Assembly: GCA_012861695.1 (NCBI GenBank)
Contig: JAAOOA010000006.1
Location: 25,863,811-25,927,810 of the forward strand
DNA: 64,000 bases
Direction of reading: 5' to 3'
Origin: Trematomus loennbergii
Taxonomy: Eukaryota > Chordata > Actinopteri > Perciformes > Nototheniidae
Shown here piece by piece: positions 38,864 to 50,383 of this stretch; the first letter of the stretch is position 1; each line of letters starts with the position of its first letter. The notes below the pieces were generated by a model. It had not been told where the DNA came from. It saw nothing but the letters and a program-made list of their open reading frames with translations, and ran no database searches. The translations under genes and the position numbers were made by a program.

Positions 38864-40212
38864 CAGTGTTGGTACTCAGATTCTTTAATGAAGAAGAAGT
38901 AAAATGGTCTTAAAGTACTCCATTATTATGTGAAAGTCCTGATTTCAATATTTGACTTAAAGGTCCCATGTCATGGCCATTTCTACTGATCATATTTTCA
39001 TTGTTGAGGTCTACTAGAATAGATTTTAAATTGTGCAATTTTCCAAAATCACATTGGTTTCTCATACAGCATCTCTGTAAAGTATGTGTATTCACCAGGT
39101 GTTCACTCTCTGTCCTAAACGGCTAGTTGGAGCTCCTGCCCCCCCCCCCCTCCCTGTGAGCCCAGTGTGCTCTGATTGGTCGGGACGTTGCGAGGCTCGT
39201 TGCTGCTCGTAGCTGCTGCGAGCTGCTGCGAGGAGCGGACTGGTTTCCGGGTCGGCGATACAGCGAGAACAAGCGAAACTCATCCTGAGCACACACAAAC
39301 ACTCACAGCCGAAGTAAAAACAATAAGTGTGGCTTGATATTGAGTAAGAAAAAGGTTTATAACGCTGTGAGAATGGGTCTGCAGAGAGCATTTCTCCGTG
39401 ATCCCAACTCGTCTATTACCAGCGTTCAGGGAGCTCTATTCAAGTCAATGGGGACTCCCTGTTAGTTAGCCAAGGGATCCTGGTGTGTGAGGTGCTCCGC
39501 GGATTGGTCCATTTGGGCCAATCCGGTCATTTGTTGTTGACTTGGGTGTTCACACGTCACAGAACCCAGGAAGCAAACAATGGAAAAAGAGAAATCTCCA
39601 ACGAGGCGTTTTGGGGCATAGACAGGTCTTTTCTGTGTTAGAGATTTACTCGCTACAGGGTGTACTTTGAGGGTTTGTGACTCTGCAGACCGTTTACATG
39701 CAGAAAAACCTTCATAACACACAAGGGGACGGGTAATAACTGGAAAAGCATGACATGGGACCTTTAAGTGAAAGTACAAAAGTATTAACATCAAAACATA
39801 CTAACAAAAAACGTTAAAGTACTCAATCTGCATAATGTCCCATTTCACAATAATATAAACTACAGCAGTTTTATCAGGTAAGAGGTTAACCTTAGGTTAT
39901 CCTGTTTTGATACATGTAAGAGCATTTTAGTATTAGCTTGTCAATGTGGAGCAATTTAGATACGTGAAATACTGTTTAGATTAGTAGTACAGTACTGCAT
40001 TACACCATATCAGCATATATGTGTTTTTATGCTAGTAACTATAACTGTGAGCATTTCATAAATGTAGTAGAATAAAAAGTACACTATTTGCCTCCTAAAT
40101 GTATCAGATTAGAAGTATTGAGCTGCAATAAATAATACTCAAGTAAAGTACGAATATGTAAGTACTTAAGTACAATAAATGAGTAAATATACTTAAGTGC
40201 TTTCCACCACTG
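38864..40212. repeat. Large 'AAGTACT' repeat with visible ends, containing a TTAA MITE
   Basis: It runs from CAGTGTTGGTACTCAGATTC to AAGTGCTTTCCACCACTG, so the outer bases CAGTG...CACTG are inverted. Removing the family C MITE at 38961-39763 leaves about 540 bases of host repeat. No clear target duplication is seen around it. Confidence 0.7.
38961..39763. mobile_element. TTAA-flanked MITE family C (803 bases)
   Basis: TTAA at 38957-38960 and 39764-39767. The ends AGGTCCCATGTCATG and CATGACATGGGACCT are perfect 15-base inverted repeats. The interior has a C homopolymer near 39141 and GCTGCTCGTAGCTGCTGCG repeats. No transposase. The third TTAA family in the window. Confidence 0.9.
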
Positions 40213-41747
40213 CAAGGATGTATACACTGTTCATAGAGCGATGTAATAAAGGTGACGACGACAGATATCAATGATAAAATGTTGCATAATAATTAGATAA
40301 GATTTAATAGTGGTAAAAGAAGTCTTCCAATATGACCGAATACTGTATAAAAGAAAAAAACAGCATATAGACATCTTCCGCCTCAGAGTAAAAGTGAATA
40401 TAATGTGTGTATCTAGGGGTGTAACAAGTTCTCAGAAAAGTATTACCATCAAAACATGTAGTTACAAATGTAAAAGGTCTCATTATGCAGAATTGTCAAT
40501 TATAGAACGGTGAATAAAGTGTTATCTTCACCTTTAATATTACATCTTAATTTAATTTGATGATCATATCATTAATATATTATATTAATATTAATATAAC
40601 TATAATGGTGTGTTGAGTATATTGTAAACTTTTTCATTTTTCAAACCTGTTAGATGAAATGGCTCAAAGCAGCTTCATTACTTGACATATTTGCGTAGTT
40701 TTATACATCTGATCTTTGTTTTAGTATCCCCTTATAAGGTCTCCACAGCAACATGCTTTGTATCATTCAGATGCATTGTTACAGCAGGAAGGATGTAAGA
40801 ATGACATTTAATAACTAAGAGTATTTCAGGTTTGTGTGATTTCAGTAAGAGTTTAACAACCCACATGTATCTCTCGTCATTAGACACATGCTTGCGACTC
40901 ATTAGCACCACCTAGTGGAGATTTATGGCCAAAAGTACATGGACCCCTGTTTATGTGATATTCAACATGCAAATATTAAACCACTGGAATTAATCTGATT
41001 TTGGCAATCTGGTACCTGGGAGGGAAGTGTTCAATGTCGTAGAGGCTATTCCTGTTATTTAGACAAAATGAAATGAGGTAGACAAAATAATAGAAACACC
41101 TGGCAGTATTATAGCACTTCAACAGGACCACAAACTCCAATCCCAGCAACAAATCAGAGATTAGAGAAAAGTCCCAAAACACCAAAACAGATTTCACCAC
41201 AGCTTCTTCCGTGCTTTTCCATTAGTCATGTGACGCCCCCTCAGATTTCTTCTGGTGACCCTTTGGAGGGTTCCACCAGTGACACCAAATGTGACAAATG
41301 CCTGTTTACCTTTACTTTTTTTTAAAAGGCTTTAATTTTGAAATTCTCATTTGAAAAAGTCAAAGGATTGACAATTTTGTCCTTTTGGATGATAGAAGAC
41401 TTAAATCTTATTTTATTTTATGGGAGATTTTTATGCATTTGCACTTTTCTCACTGGTGTCTGCAGAATAAGAGAAAATTGAAGGAATACAAAATAAATGG
41501 TTGAAAACAGTTTTGTTTGTAAACTTTACATTTTGTATATATTTAGTATTTACAATATATATAGTGTATATGCATGTATCTAGTTGTCGACAAAAGTATA
41601 CAGACATAATGATATATTATTAGGCTGCAAGACAAATGAGCTGCTGTCTTATATACACTCAATCTCAGCACTTACTTAATGTCATGTATATTATTAAAGT
41701 GCTCAAATAAAACAATAACAACATCAACCAGGTTTCATTTTCATATT

Positions 41748-41753
41748 TTTATT
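41748..41753 (-). terminator. Candidate polyadenylation signal for gabarapl2
   Basis: TTTATT on the plus strand, 440 bases beyond the stop codon on the minus strand. Confidence 0.4.
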
Positions 41754-42189
41754 GTTTAGGTCATCCTAATTTAATTTCAAATATTTAAATTAAAAGATAT
41801 GTTTAAATATTGCCTTTAAAGAGGAAGCATAACTAAAGCAAAAGTCATTCACGCGTATTATTTAAAATGTGAAAAGAAATCAAAGTTCCTCCTACAAACA
41901 CTCAAATCACAACAAGATAACACAAATAATTAAAATGTAACACACTATACACAACTGAATCTATGACTCTTTAAAGAACTGGTGCAAAATGGGCCAGAAC
42001 AAACACACCAGTGCGCTCATATATGTTTATCCCGTCAGGTAAAGCAGTCGTCCGTCTTTCTGATACGTTCATGTCTCTCAATCTCAATGGGGTTCCCCCG
42101 CCGTTCCTCCAGGGGCCGAGAGGGCTGTGATTAGATGTGGGTGGGGGTCGAGCAGGTGAGGCCGGTCCAGATCGTGGTTTTCTTGTTTT

Positions 42190-45100
42190 TTAAAAGCCAA
42201 AGGTGTTCTCCCCACTGTAAGCCACGTATAAAAAGCCGTCCTCGTCCTTCTCTTTCTCGTACAGCTGCCCCATCGTGATACTAAACCAAGGAGAGGACCG
42301 TTTATAAATGATGTCTTCAGTAGGAACCAATTGTCTTACAGCTTACAAACCAAATTAACAGGAGCTGAATCAGTTTATTTTTGCTAAATTACCATTAAGC
42401 TTTATTCAGGGCACAGTTATTACTCTACCGGACCTTCAGGATGGCACCAGATGTGCACCTCTACAGCGAGAAACAAATGTAAAAGTTTAAAGTCCTGCTG
42501 TGGACCCTGAGCCATATATCTCTGTGCGACAGAGCTAAAAATAATCTCTAAAAGGGCTGAGTAATGACTGGCAGGTCACAGAGGGCTGATGGGTGTAACT
42601 AAAGCTCATTCTGGACGTTGTTAGGATTGTCTCGGTGTTAAATCAGCCTTAAAGGTGGGGTAGGTAATTTTGGAGAAACCAGCTCGAGATCGCTAGAATT
42701 TGAAAATACACAGTCGGAAAAAATCTGCCACTTCCTTACAGAGCCCCTCCTCCAACACACACAAACGCGCACATGACCAATGAGGGCACGAGATAAGTTT
42801 GTGCACAGATGGAAGGCTGACAGGCAGGTAGGCCATCCAATCATTTTAGCCGGGCCGGCTAAAATGATTGGTCGTGCTTTTTACAGTACACGGCTTCCAC
42901 AGATGACATTTTTTATGGATTTTTTGTCAAAGCACTTAGATATTCATTGCTATGGGGATGTTAAGAGCATTCCATGGAATATAAAAAAGTGTATCTCGAG
43001 CCGGTTTCTCAAACTTACCTACCCCACCTTTAATGTCCGGTCCAAATCAAACATTAACTTGTGGTGTTCTGCAGAAAGTTACGTTTTTCCCAAGTTGTTC
43101 TCCAGTTAATATTTTACAGGTGTGTATTCATAAAAAGGTACAACAACAAATCCCTCAACCTGCCCTTCATAGTCTTACTCCAGCGCCTCGACTAATTTAT
43201 TTTCAACAAATGTTCTTTTCTTGAAGCCCTGACACATTTTCACTCAACCATGAGAAGGAAATGATTGAGATACCAAGCCACAGGGGAAATTAAAAAAGGA
43301 CAGAGTCAATTTATCCAGTCTGACAGGGTTCCTTTTGATAAAAACTGTAAACGTGATTTGACTCTAGTTTTATCTCAAATAGTTTTTGATAAAGGCATTT
43401 GTGTGACGCCAGAACATTACAGAACAAATGGCCTCAGCCCAGCTTTGAAAGTGGCACCTTAAAGAGCTTTAGACAAGTCTATTCATATATTAAAAGAAAA
43501 CAAATGCAACTTTCTTTGGCAAATCGATTACTTACTTCAGTGTTTTTTCAGTCAAAAATTCTGAATATTTTCTGGTTAAAGCTCTCAAATGTATTGACAA
43601 CAGATTGACCCTTTTCTCAGAAATTATAGCAAACTATAACATATTTTGGACAAATTAAGCACTTTGATATATCCAAGGCAGGGGGGAAGTTTTTCGCTAT
43701 GTTTTGATATCTAATACACTAATCAAATATTTCATTAAATAAAAAATAAGACCAAAACTACACGTCAAAAACCTATACATATTCAGTTTAAACTTCCTTT
43801 GGGAGAAGTACATTTTTGCCAAATAAAGCGAATACAATTATTTATCAATTAACAAAACTGGATTTCAATTAATTTCATGTCTACCTCCCGCTGTCTGTTT
43901 GCAGGTTCACAAGTTTGTGTTTAGGAAGGATCTCTATCTATCTATACAAACATATGAACAGGTTAGAACTAATGGAGTGACACAGTCTAATTTAAGTCTG
44001 TTAAATTCTTGTTGTGGACATTAGAGGGCACAAACTGACCATCAAAACTGCAAAATTGCAATAGTTTTTAATCTGAATCAGACTCTGCGGCATTTTCAGG
44101 TTACTCGGCCTAGGAACTGGGAATCTTTGAAATTGATTAAACCCCCTCCCCTCCCCCGGTGTCTTGGCCCTCACCTGGACTGCGGCACTGTCTTGTCCAC
44201 AAACAGGAAGATGGCCTTCTCTGAGGGCAGCTGGATGCGTTTCCTGATGATCCACATGAACTGAGCCACTGTGATGTCAGAGGGGACCAGGTACTTCCTC
44301 TTGTCGATGTCCACTATCTGTGATCCAGACACTTTCTCCACAATCACCTGACACAGCAAACAGAAGCATTGATTATAGACCATTAATGGATCACTAAGCA
44401 GGCTAAATCAGCTGCAACATCTCGGAAGTCTCACTCACCGGGACCCGGTCAGGGTACTTGTTTCGGATTTTGGCTGACTCTATGCATCGATGTTCTGGTG
44501 GACAAAAAGGAACATTTGAGTTAATGATGGGAATGTTTTACATGACAACAAACTCCTGTAGAGAGACAAGACAGTGATGGACAAAGATCAATACTTAACC
44601 GCTAATGTGAAAGGTTCACAAGCAGCTGCTGTGGATTAGGAGACAACATCCGTAAATCCAGTCACTTAAAATGTGAATGTGCATCATCAATAAAACATCA
44701 CCACCTAAGCTCATTACATACTACAAAAAAGGACAAACTCATTTTTAGCTTTTCTTCATTTACTAAATAAGTAAATGAAGAAATAATGGATGGTTTTATT
44801 TTTTGGATTGTTGCTCGAATATGATTTCCTTTAATGGCATTTAAAGAAGCCTTCTATGAGAAAAACTGTGATGCATTATTATAATATATATATATTATAA
44901 TAATAATAATAATAATACATGAGTCTTGTATAGCGCTTTTCTAGAAACACAAAGACGCTTTGACAGAGAATAAAAAATAACAAAAAAACAAAGTAAAATA
45001 CAAAAACTGAAAATATATATATATTTTTTTACATTTGACTATTTTATTTACATGTCTTGACTTTTGTAGTTCTTGCTTTTTATGACAAGAATGATTTTCT

Positions 45101-46268
45101 TGTATTATGTTTAAAGATATATAGCTAGACTAATGCCACATTTGTGAAAAACGATTTGCTTAATTCACTTTTTGTTGTTTCTTTACTGCTAATCAATAAA
45201 TATGAAAAAGATCAACTGATTATTCAAGAGTGAAAACAAATGCTTTATACAAATAGTGTATTTGAAACTGGATACAAACAACCTAATTTTCCCAGTAATC
45301 ATAGGGGGTTATGGGTAATGAAGTCACTGACACCAACAATAACACTGTGGTTGCCAACTGCAGTATTCTCATTAGTTTTATATTTTGAACATTTGAAGCA
45401 GCTACACTTCTAATAACCACACATAAAACTCATTCTAAATAACATGGACACTATTTGTTAAGCCTGATAAACACTAGTAGTTACAATCAGCTGGCCTGTC
45501 AACAGGAAGTCGATTAAGACTGTGAATGTAGAGTGCTTAAAATGCCCCTTAGGTTTTGGTGTCATATTCCTAAATGCAAAGGGTTGCTGCTCTCCCTGTC
45601 TCATACGTGTTGTTATAATTCGTTCTAGTTGACATTATTTTAATATGGGCTAAACCAGCCCTCAGGCCTAACAACACAACTTTTGTTCTGTCCTGCTGAC
45701 GCCGGGCGGCCCTAAGGTAATACCAAGTGAAAAGTAGAGGAAATAAAATGATAAGCTATATTACACCACACATCCGAGTTTGTATTATCCAGCTGCGTAC
45801 TGAAACTCAATACATAACGGAGGCTTTAGCAGCTTAATGGGTCTCCTTCGTGTCAACATTCATCGCCAGCCTGAAACCAGGTCGTCGTCAGAGTTGAAAT
45901 AAGAACAAAGACAGGATGATTTGTTCATATACAGGGACCCAACATATCGTATTTAAAGTAAAGACGAGATAAATGCCGTTTACATCAGCTGTCAATCATA
46001 TTAGCTGCTGTTATGTGTCGGTAGAGCTAGCTTACAAACCAGAGCCTCCTGTATAAACAAAAGCCTAAAGGACAGGCCAGTCTGTGCTGCCCGAAGTATT
46101 TGAAAATATGTACTAATCAATAAAGCCTAATTACTTCCTCTATCACCCAAATATAGGATTCATCTTCAGAAAGTGTAACTGAAATATAACAGATATTTGT
46201 TATCTTTAAAAACAGCAGCCTCCTCCTCCCTTACCCAAGGAGTGATCCTCTTTGAACATCCATTTCAT
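42190..46268 (-). CDS. gabarapl2: GABARAPL2 (GATE-16), ATG8-family ubiquitin-like modifier
   Basis: Ubiquitin-like protein that is cut by ATG4, attached to phosphatidylethanolamine and used in autophagosome maturation and Golgi traffic. Four exons on the minus strand: 46268-46235, 44494-44439, 44347-44175, 42280-42190. They sum to 354 bases and 117 residues, the family length. Exon 1 reads [11 protein letters not shown]; exon 2 [19 protein letters not shown]; exon 3 starts [20 protein letters not shown] and holds [20 protein letters not shown]; exon 4 ends [10 protein letters not shown]. The Gly before the last Phe is the ATG4 cleavage and lipidation site. The sequence is intact and nearly identical to vertebrate GABARAPL2, with serine-isoleucine where mammals have SL in the SxTMGQLYE turn. 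Introns hold a family A MITE (42653-43029) and a SINE-like tail. nqo1 follows on the same strand, upstream. Confidence 0.98.
42653..43029 (+). mobile_element. TTAA-flanked MITE family A, copy 3
   Basis: In gabarapl2 intron 3. TTAA at 42649-42652 and 43030-43033; both inverted ends intact (AGGTGGGGTAGG...CCTACCCCACCT). Confidence 0.92.
44885..45000 (+). repeat. SINE-like tail after (ATA)n
   Basis: In gabarapl2 intron 1. An ATAATA run is followed by CTTGTATAGCGCTTTTCTAG and CAAAGACGCTTTGACAG, a common fish short-repeat motif. Confidence 0.5.
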
Positions 46269-46462
46269 GTTTCCGGGCTCTTTTTTCGCTCGATGCAGAT
46301 GAAAATGATAATAACCACGATACAATATCTTTCTAAATATCTTTCTTTAAAGCTGTCGACTGGATTTCAGGTTTTGAATTCAACGTAGAGACGGGCAGAG
46401 CTCAGCTCGCAACACTTCCGAGCAAAACAACAAACAACAAGCTCCTCTGGCTGCCCCGATGG

Positions 46463-46470
46463 TGACGTCA
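46463..46470. promoter_or_regulatory. Full CRE palindrome in the gabarapl2 promoter
   Basis: TGACGTCA, the complete CREB/ATF site, about 195 bases before the gabarapl2 start codon in a GC-richer patch with ETS-like CACTTCCGAG near 46408. Position and completeness make it a credible basal promoter element. Confidence 0.6.
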
Positions 46471-46479
46471 CTCCCGGAT

Positions 46480-47811
46480 TGATCTATTGCGCCGCAAACT
46501 GCAGGGGGGACCACATGACGTTTTTAAATAAAAGCTAGCAACAATTAACACATAACGCAGTCTATGAAAGAACTCCATTTGTTTTAAACATGGACAATTC
46601 ATGGACTGCTATTCCAAACTGTTATGAATTACTTGCTAACTTATAATGTAAATAGTTTACATTGTTAACATTTTCTCAGTCATGGGCTGGCCTATCAAAA
46701 GTACACTGGCTTCAATTCTATTTGTTAATCTGTATATTAATATTGTATTCATAAGAGATACTCTATACATAGTTCACTGTTGATATGTATATTATGTATT
46801 GTTCCGTTTTGTTCCATTTTTTACTGTTTATATACTGTATACGTGTGCTGTTTATTTCTATATTGTAATTGATTTAACTTTTCATTCATATGCAATACTT
46901 GTCTTCATGCTGCTGTGACAAAATATGATATAGTAAGTACCATTAGTTAAACTACTCCTCACAAATGGCCATTTCAGAATAATGTATTTTATATGATAAC
47001 ATTATAATTATTGATGCATTAATGTGTTCAACTCTTTAACGTTGCAACTGGTAAAGATGGAGCTGATTTCTCTCTAACATAATATAGGTAGAACCAACAG
47101 CTATTTTATGTAACAGGGTCCAGCACCAATTAAGACAGAGAAGCATAAATCCCTCACATTGGATGAGCTGAAACCAGCGGCTGTTGCTGTTGCTGATATT
47201 GACACATTTTTCTAATGACTAATCAGGTTGATTACATTTATTTAGTCCAAAATCCCAAATCATGAATTTTCCTTTTGAGAGCTTTTTAATCGCTACAACT
47301 ACACTTGACAGTACTTATACCTCGGTTCAAATACAGGAAAACTGCCCAACAAAAATGAACAAATAGGGAAAAAATAAGAGAGAGTTTTGCATGTCATATG
47401 CACAAAATAGACTATAATAACAGTAAAGTACTTGAAAGGAATAGGACTGAATTAGATTGAATAATGGAAGGGCCATTAAAAGATTGCTAGACTCCTTCAA
47501 CACGTCTATCTTTATTAAAAATGTGTTAACTGGGAGTTAAAGATAACCAATAATAAACGTTGATATGTTGTGATCCCAGTACTTCTTTGATACAGATCAA
47601 GGTGTACCAGCTACATTAACGGAACTTGAGGGACATACAAGTAGCTAAAAACTGTCTGAGTGAAAAAGTAGGCCTTAATGCACGCAGCTACACACCTGGC
47701 ACTATATATGCCTAGTTGAGTCTTCAGCCAGTTGTTGTGTATGCAAATTACAACTATATTAGTTTTTCCACCTAAAATAGAAATAGTTTTCAATCATTGT
47801 TATTGAATTGT
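46480..47811. other. Spacer between gabarapl2 and nqo1
   Basis: About 1.3 kb of AT-rich DNA in which I see no gene or clear repeat. Confidence 0.6.
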
Positions 47812-47817
47812 TTTATT
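47812..47817 (-). terminator. Candidate polyadenylation signal for nqo1
   Basis: TTTATT on the plus strand, 78 bases after the nqo1 stop codon on the minus strand. Confidence 0.5.
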
Positions 47818-47894
47818 TCAGCTTTTATAAATATAAAGCACTTATAAACCAAAACATTGTTATTAAAGTGATCTTGTATAGAAGCAGAGAAGTT

Positions 47895-50343
47895 CTACTT
47901 CTTGCAGGCTGGTTTGGCACTACTTTCGTCCGCGGGCTGGGCAGTGATCTGGTTGTCAGGCGGCAGTGGTTTCCCCAGATGGTGTCCTGTGGTGAGGCCG
48001 TACGGCTGCGACTCTCGCTCCTCCCTCACTTTGGGCCACATCATAAACCCCCCCTGAAAGCTGAGGTCAAAGAGCTCACAGGGGGCGAAGTTCAAAGGCT
48101 TTTCTGTCAACAGTCCTTTAAGCCGGGCTCGCCACCCGTCTAGCAGGGCTGTTCGCACGGCGGCGGGACAGTGAGCCGGGCTCCAGAATATCTGAGGAGC
48201 AAGAACCTGAAATCCACAGAAGTGCAGAGTGCCGTTCTGAAAGACACAAGAGACAATACACAAGAGAGAAACAGGTTAACAGCTCACCAAACGAGTGCAG
48301 CTGTTTTTATGCGGTTAATGTTCTGTCCCATTGTTTCTAAATATGCAAAGCACTTTGTTTTTTTTTTAAAGTTCCCCCATGAATAAATGATTAGGTATAG
48401 CTTTGTGTTTGCCATGTTTTTTTTAATAATGTATAAGAACAACAGGCAGTAATGACCTCTTCATAATGTATTTTTGAGTGTATGGGTCTGAGTGGCTCAC
48501 CTGTAGAGGCCACAGCGTGATGTTGATGTCTCCGTTGATACCGTCAGGCCGAAACATGGTCTGTGTTGCTCCAGTGGTGAAAGACAGCATCGCTTTTTAT
48601 CCTTCAAGACAATACAAAGCATGAGGACAGGAAACACAGATGCTGTTTATAACCCTTTATAATGCAGATGTGTTATCAAATTGAAATTCTTTGATGTTTG
48701 TTTGTTTGTAGCCTTTATTTAACCAGGTTAAAAAATCCCATTGAGATCAACGATCTCTTTTTCAAGGGAGACCTGCGGACAACCTCTGAGAAGTCAATTA
48801 TGCCTCAAAAATGATACCCATCAGGTGGCCTGTCTGCCCCTTCTTGTGTCCCTATTGGTTAAAAAAAACAAGATGGCACCTGCCAAAATGCCAAACTCAA
48901 TACATGCATTTGTACATTTTGATAATTCATATGATTATCACTATATTGTTTGTTGTGAATATGTTTAAATCAGGATAAATAGGGCAAATATTTGCATTAT
49001 GTTACTTTATTTAATCATGTTGCTGAGTTTGAAGGGATATATGATCCAGGTGAGAGGGGGACTGACCTTGAATATACCGTTATTGTACATCTTTTGCAGG
49101 GAGAAAGCAAAGCCTTGTGTAAGCACTCGGTCTATCCAGCCCTTCATGATGGCCGGCACACTGAACCAGTACAAAGGAAACTGCAAAAAGAGACACAACA
49201 TGTCACACTGATCTTAAATTGAATGGTCGAATCGGTGTTCTTTTTGCGAATATTATAAAGGTGCTTTAAAGGTGGGGTAGGTAAGTTTGAGAAACCGGCT
49301 CGAGATACATTTTTGTTATATTCCATGGAATGCTCTTAACATCCCGATAGCAATGAATATCTTAAGTGCTTTGACAAAAAATCCAAAAAAATGTCATCTG
49401 TGGAAGCCGTAGTACTGTAAAAAGCATGACCAATCATTTTAGCTGGCCCGGCTAAAATAACTGGATGGCCTACCTGCCTGTCAGCCTTCCATCTGTGCAC
49501 AAACTTATCTCGTGCCCTCATTGGTCATGTGTGCGTTCGTGTGTGTTGGAGGAGGGGCTCTGTAAGGAAGTGGCAGATTTTTTCCGGCTGTGTATTTTCA
49601 AATTCTAGCGATCTCGAGCTGGTTTCTCCAAAATTACCTACCCCACCTTTAAGTATACTATACCTATCATTTTACTATGTAAAAACAACAAACCAATGAA
49701 TACATTCAGAAGAAGAGTTTTTCTAAATAGCAGAGCCAGAGTTAGTGTATACATGCTGTATAGAAATTGGGATTATGGAAAATAAAGTAGCAATGTGAGT
49801 GACCTCTGACCTGGAAGATGACGAGCTCGGCCTCCTCCACTTTGCGCTGCTCCGCCATGATGTCGTCACTTAGACGGCCTTCCATCCAGGCATGCATGGT
49901 CTCATCTCCATACTGGAAAAGCTCTGGATTCTTATGGTCACCTGAACACAACACACTGTCAGAACTTTATTGCATTATTATTTATATCTTTCAAGATTTA
50001 CTCCTCCATTAGGAAAATAGAGCCACAGATAGGAGGTCAGAAAGAAGTACAAACACATCTTTTGTCTTTCAATTGGATTTGTCGACAATAAAAACTATAC
50101 TATAAGAGTAAAATAAACTATATAAACTATAGGAGGTCACCGATGATGTCGTCCTGAGTGGCGTTAGCCCTGAAGTTCATGGCGTAGAGGTCAGACACGA
50201 GCACCTTGTAGCCCTGGGCCTCCAGCTCCTGCATCGCCACGTCACGCACCGCCGCGTTGAACGAGCCCGGACTCTGGTGGGCATACACGATCAGGGCCGT
50301 TTTCTGAGCTGTCACACGCACACGCACACGCACACGCACACGC

Positions 50344-50383
<40 letters not shown>

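Larger units (their letters stand above)
36300..42189. other. Spacer between the chemokine gene and gabarapl2
   Basis: No gene supported in about 5.9 kb. It has AT-rich DNA, weak LINE and LTR-like fragments near 37545-37890, one large nested repeat (38864-40212), and the gabarapl2 3' UTR at the right. Nothing is recognised in 40220-41740. Confidence 0.6.

Noticed and set aside
39092..39391. 99-residue minus-strand open frame
   Set aside because: It lies wholly inside the family C MITE and has no recognisable domain.
42780..43109. Open frame starting [20 protein letters not shown], also present at 49336-49521 and in part at 50705
   Set aside because: The repeated protein similarity is caused by family A MITE copies; frames end within or just outside the element and lack a conserved start or domain.
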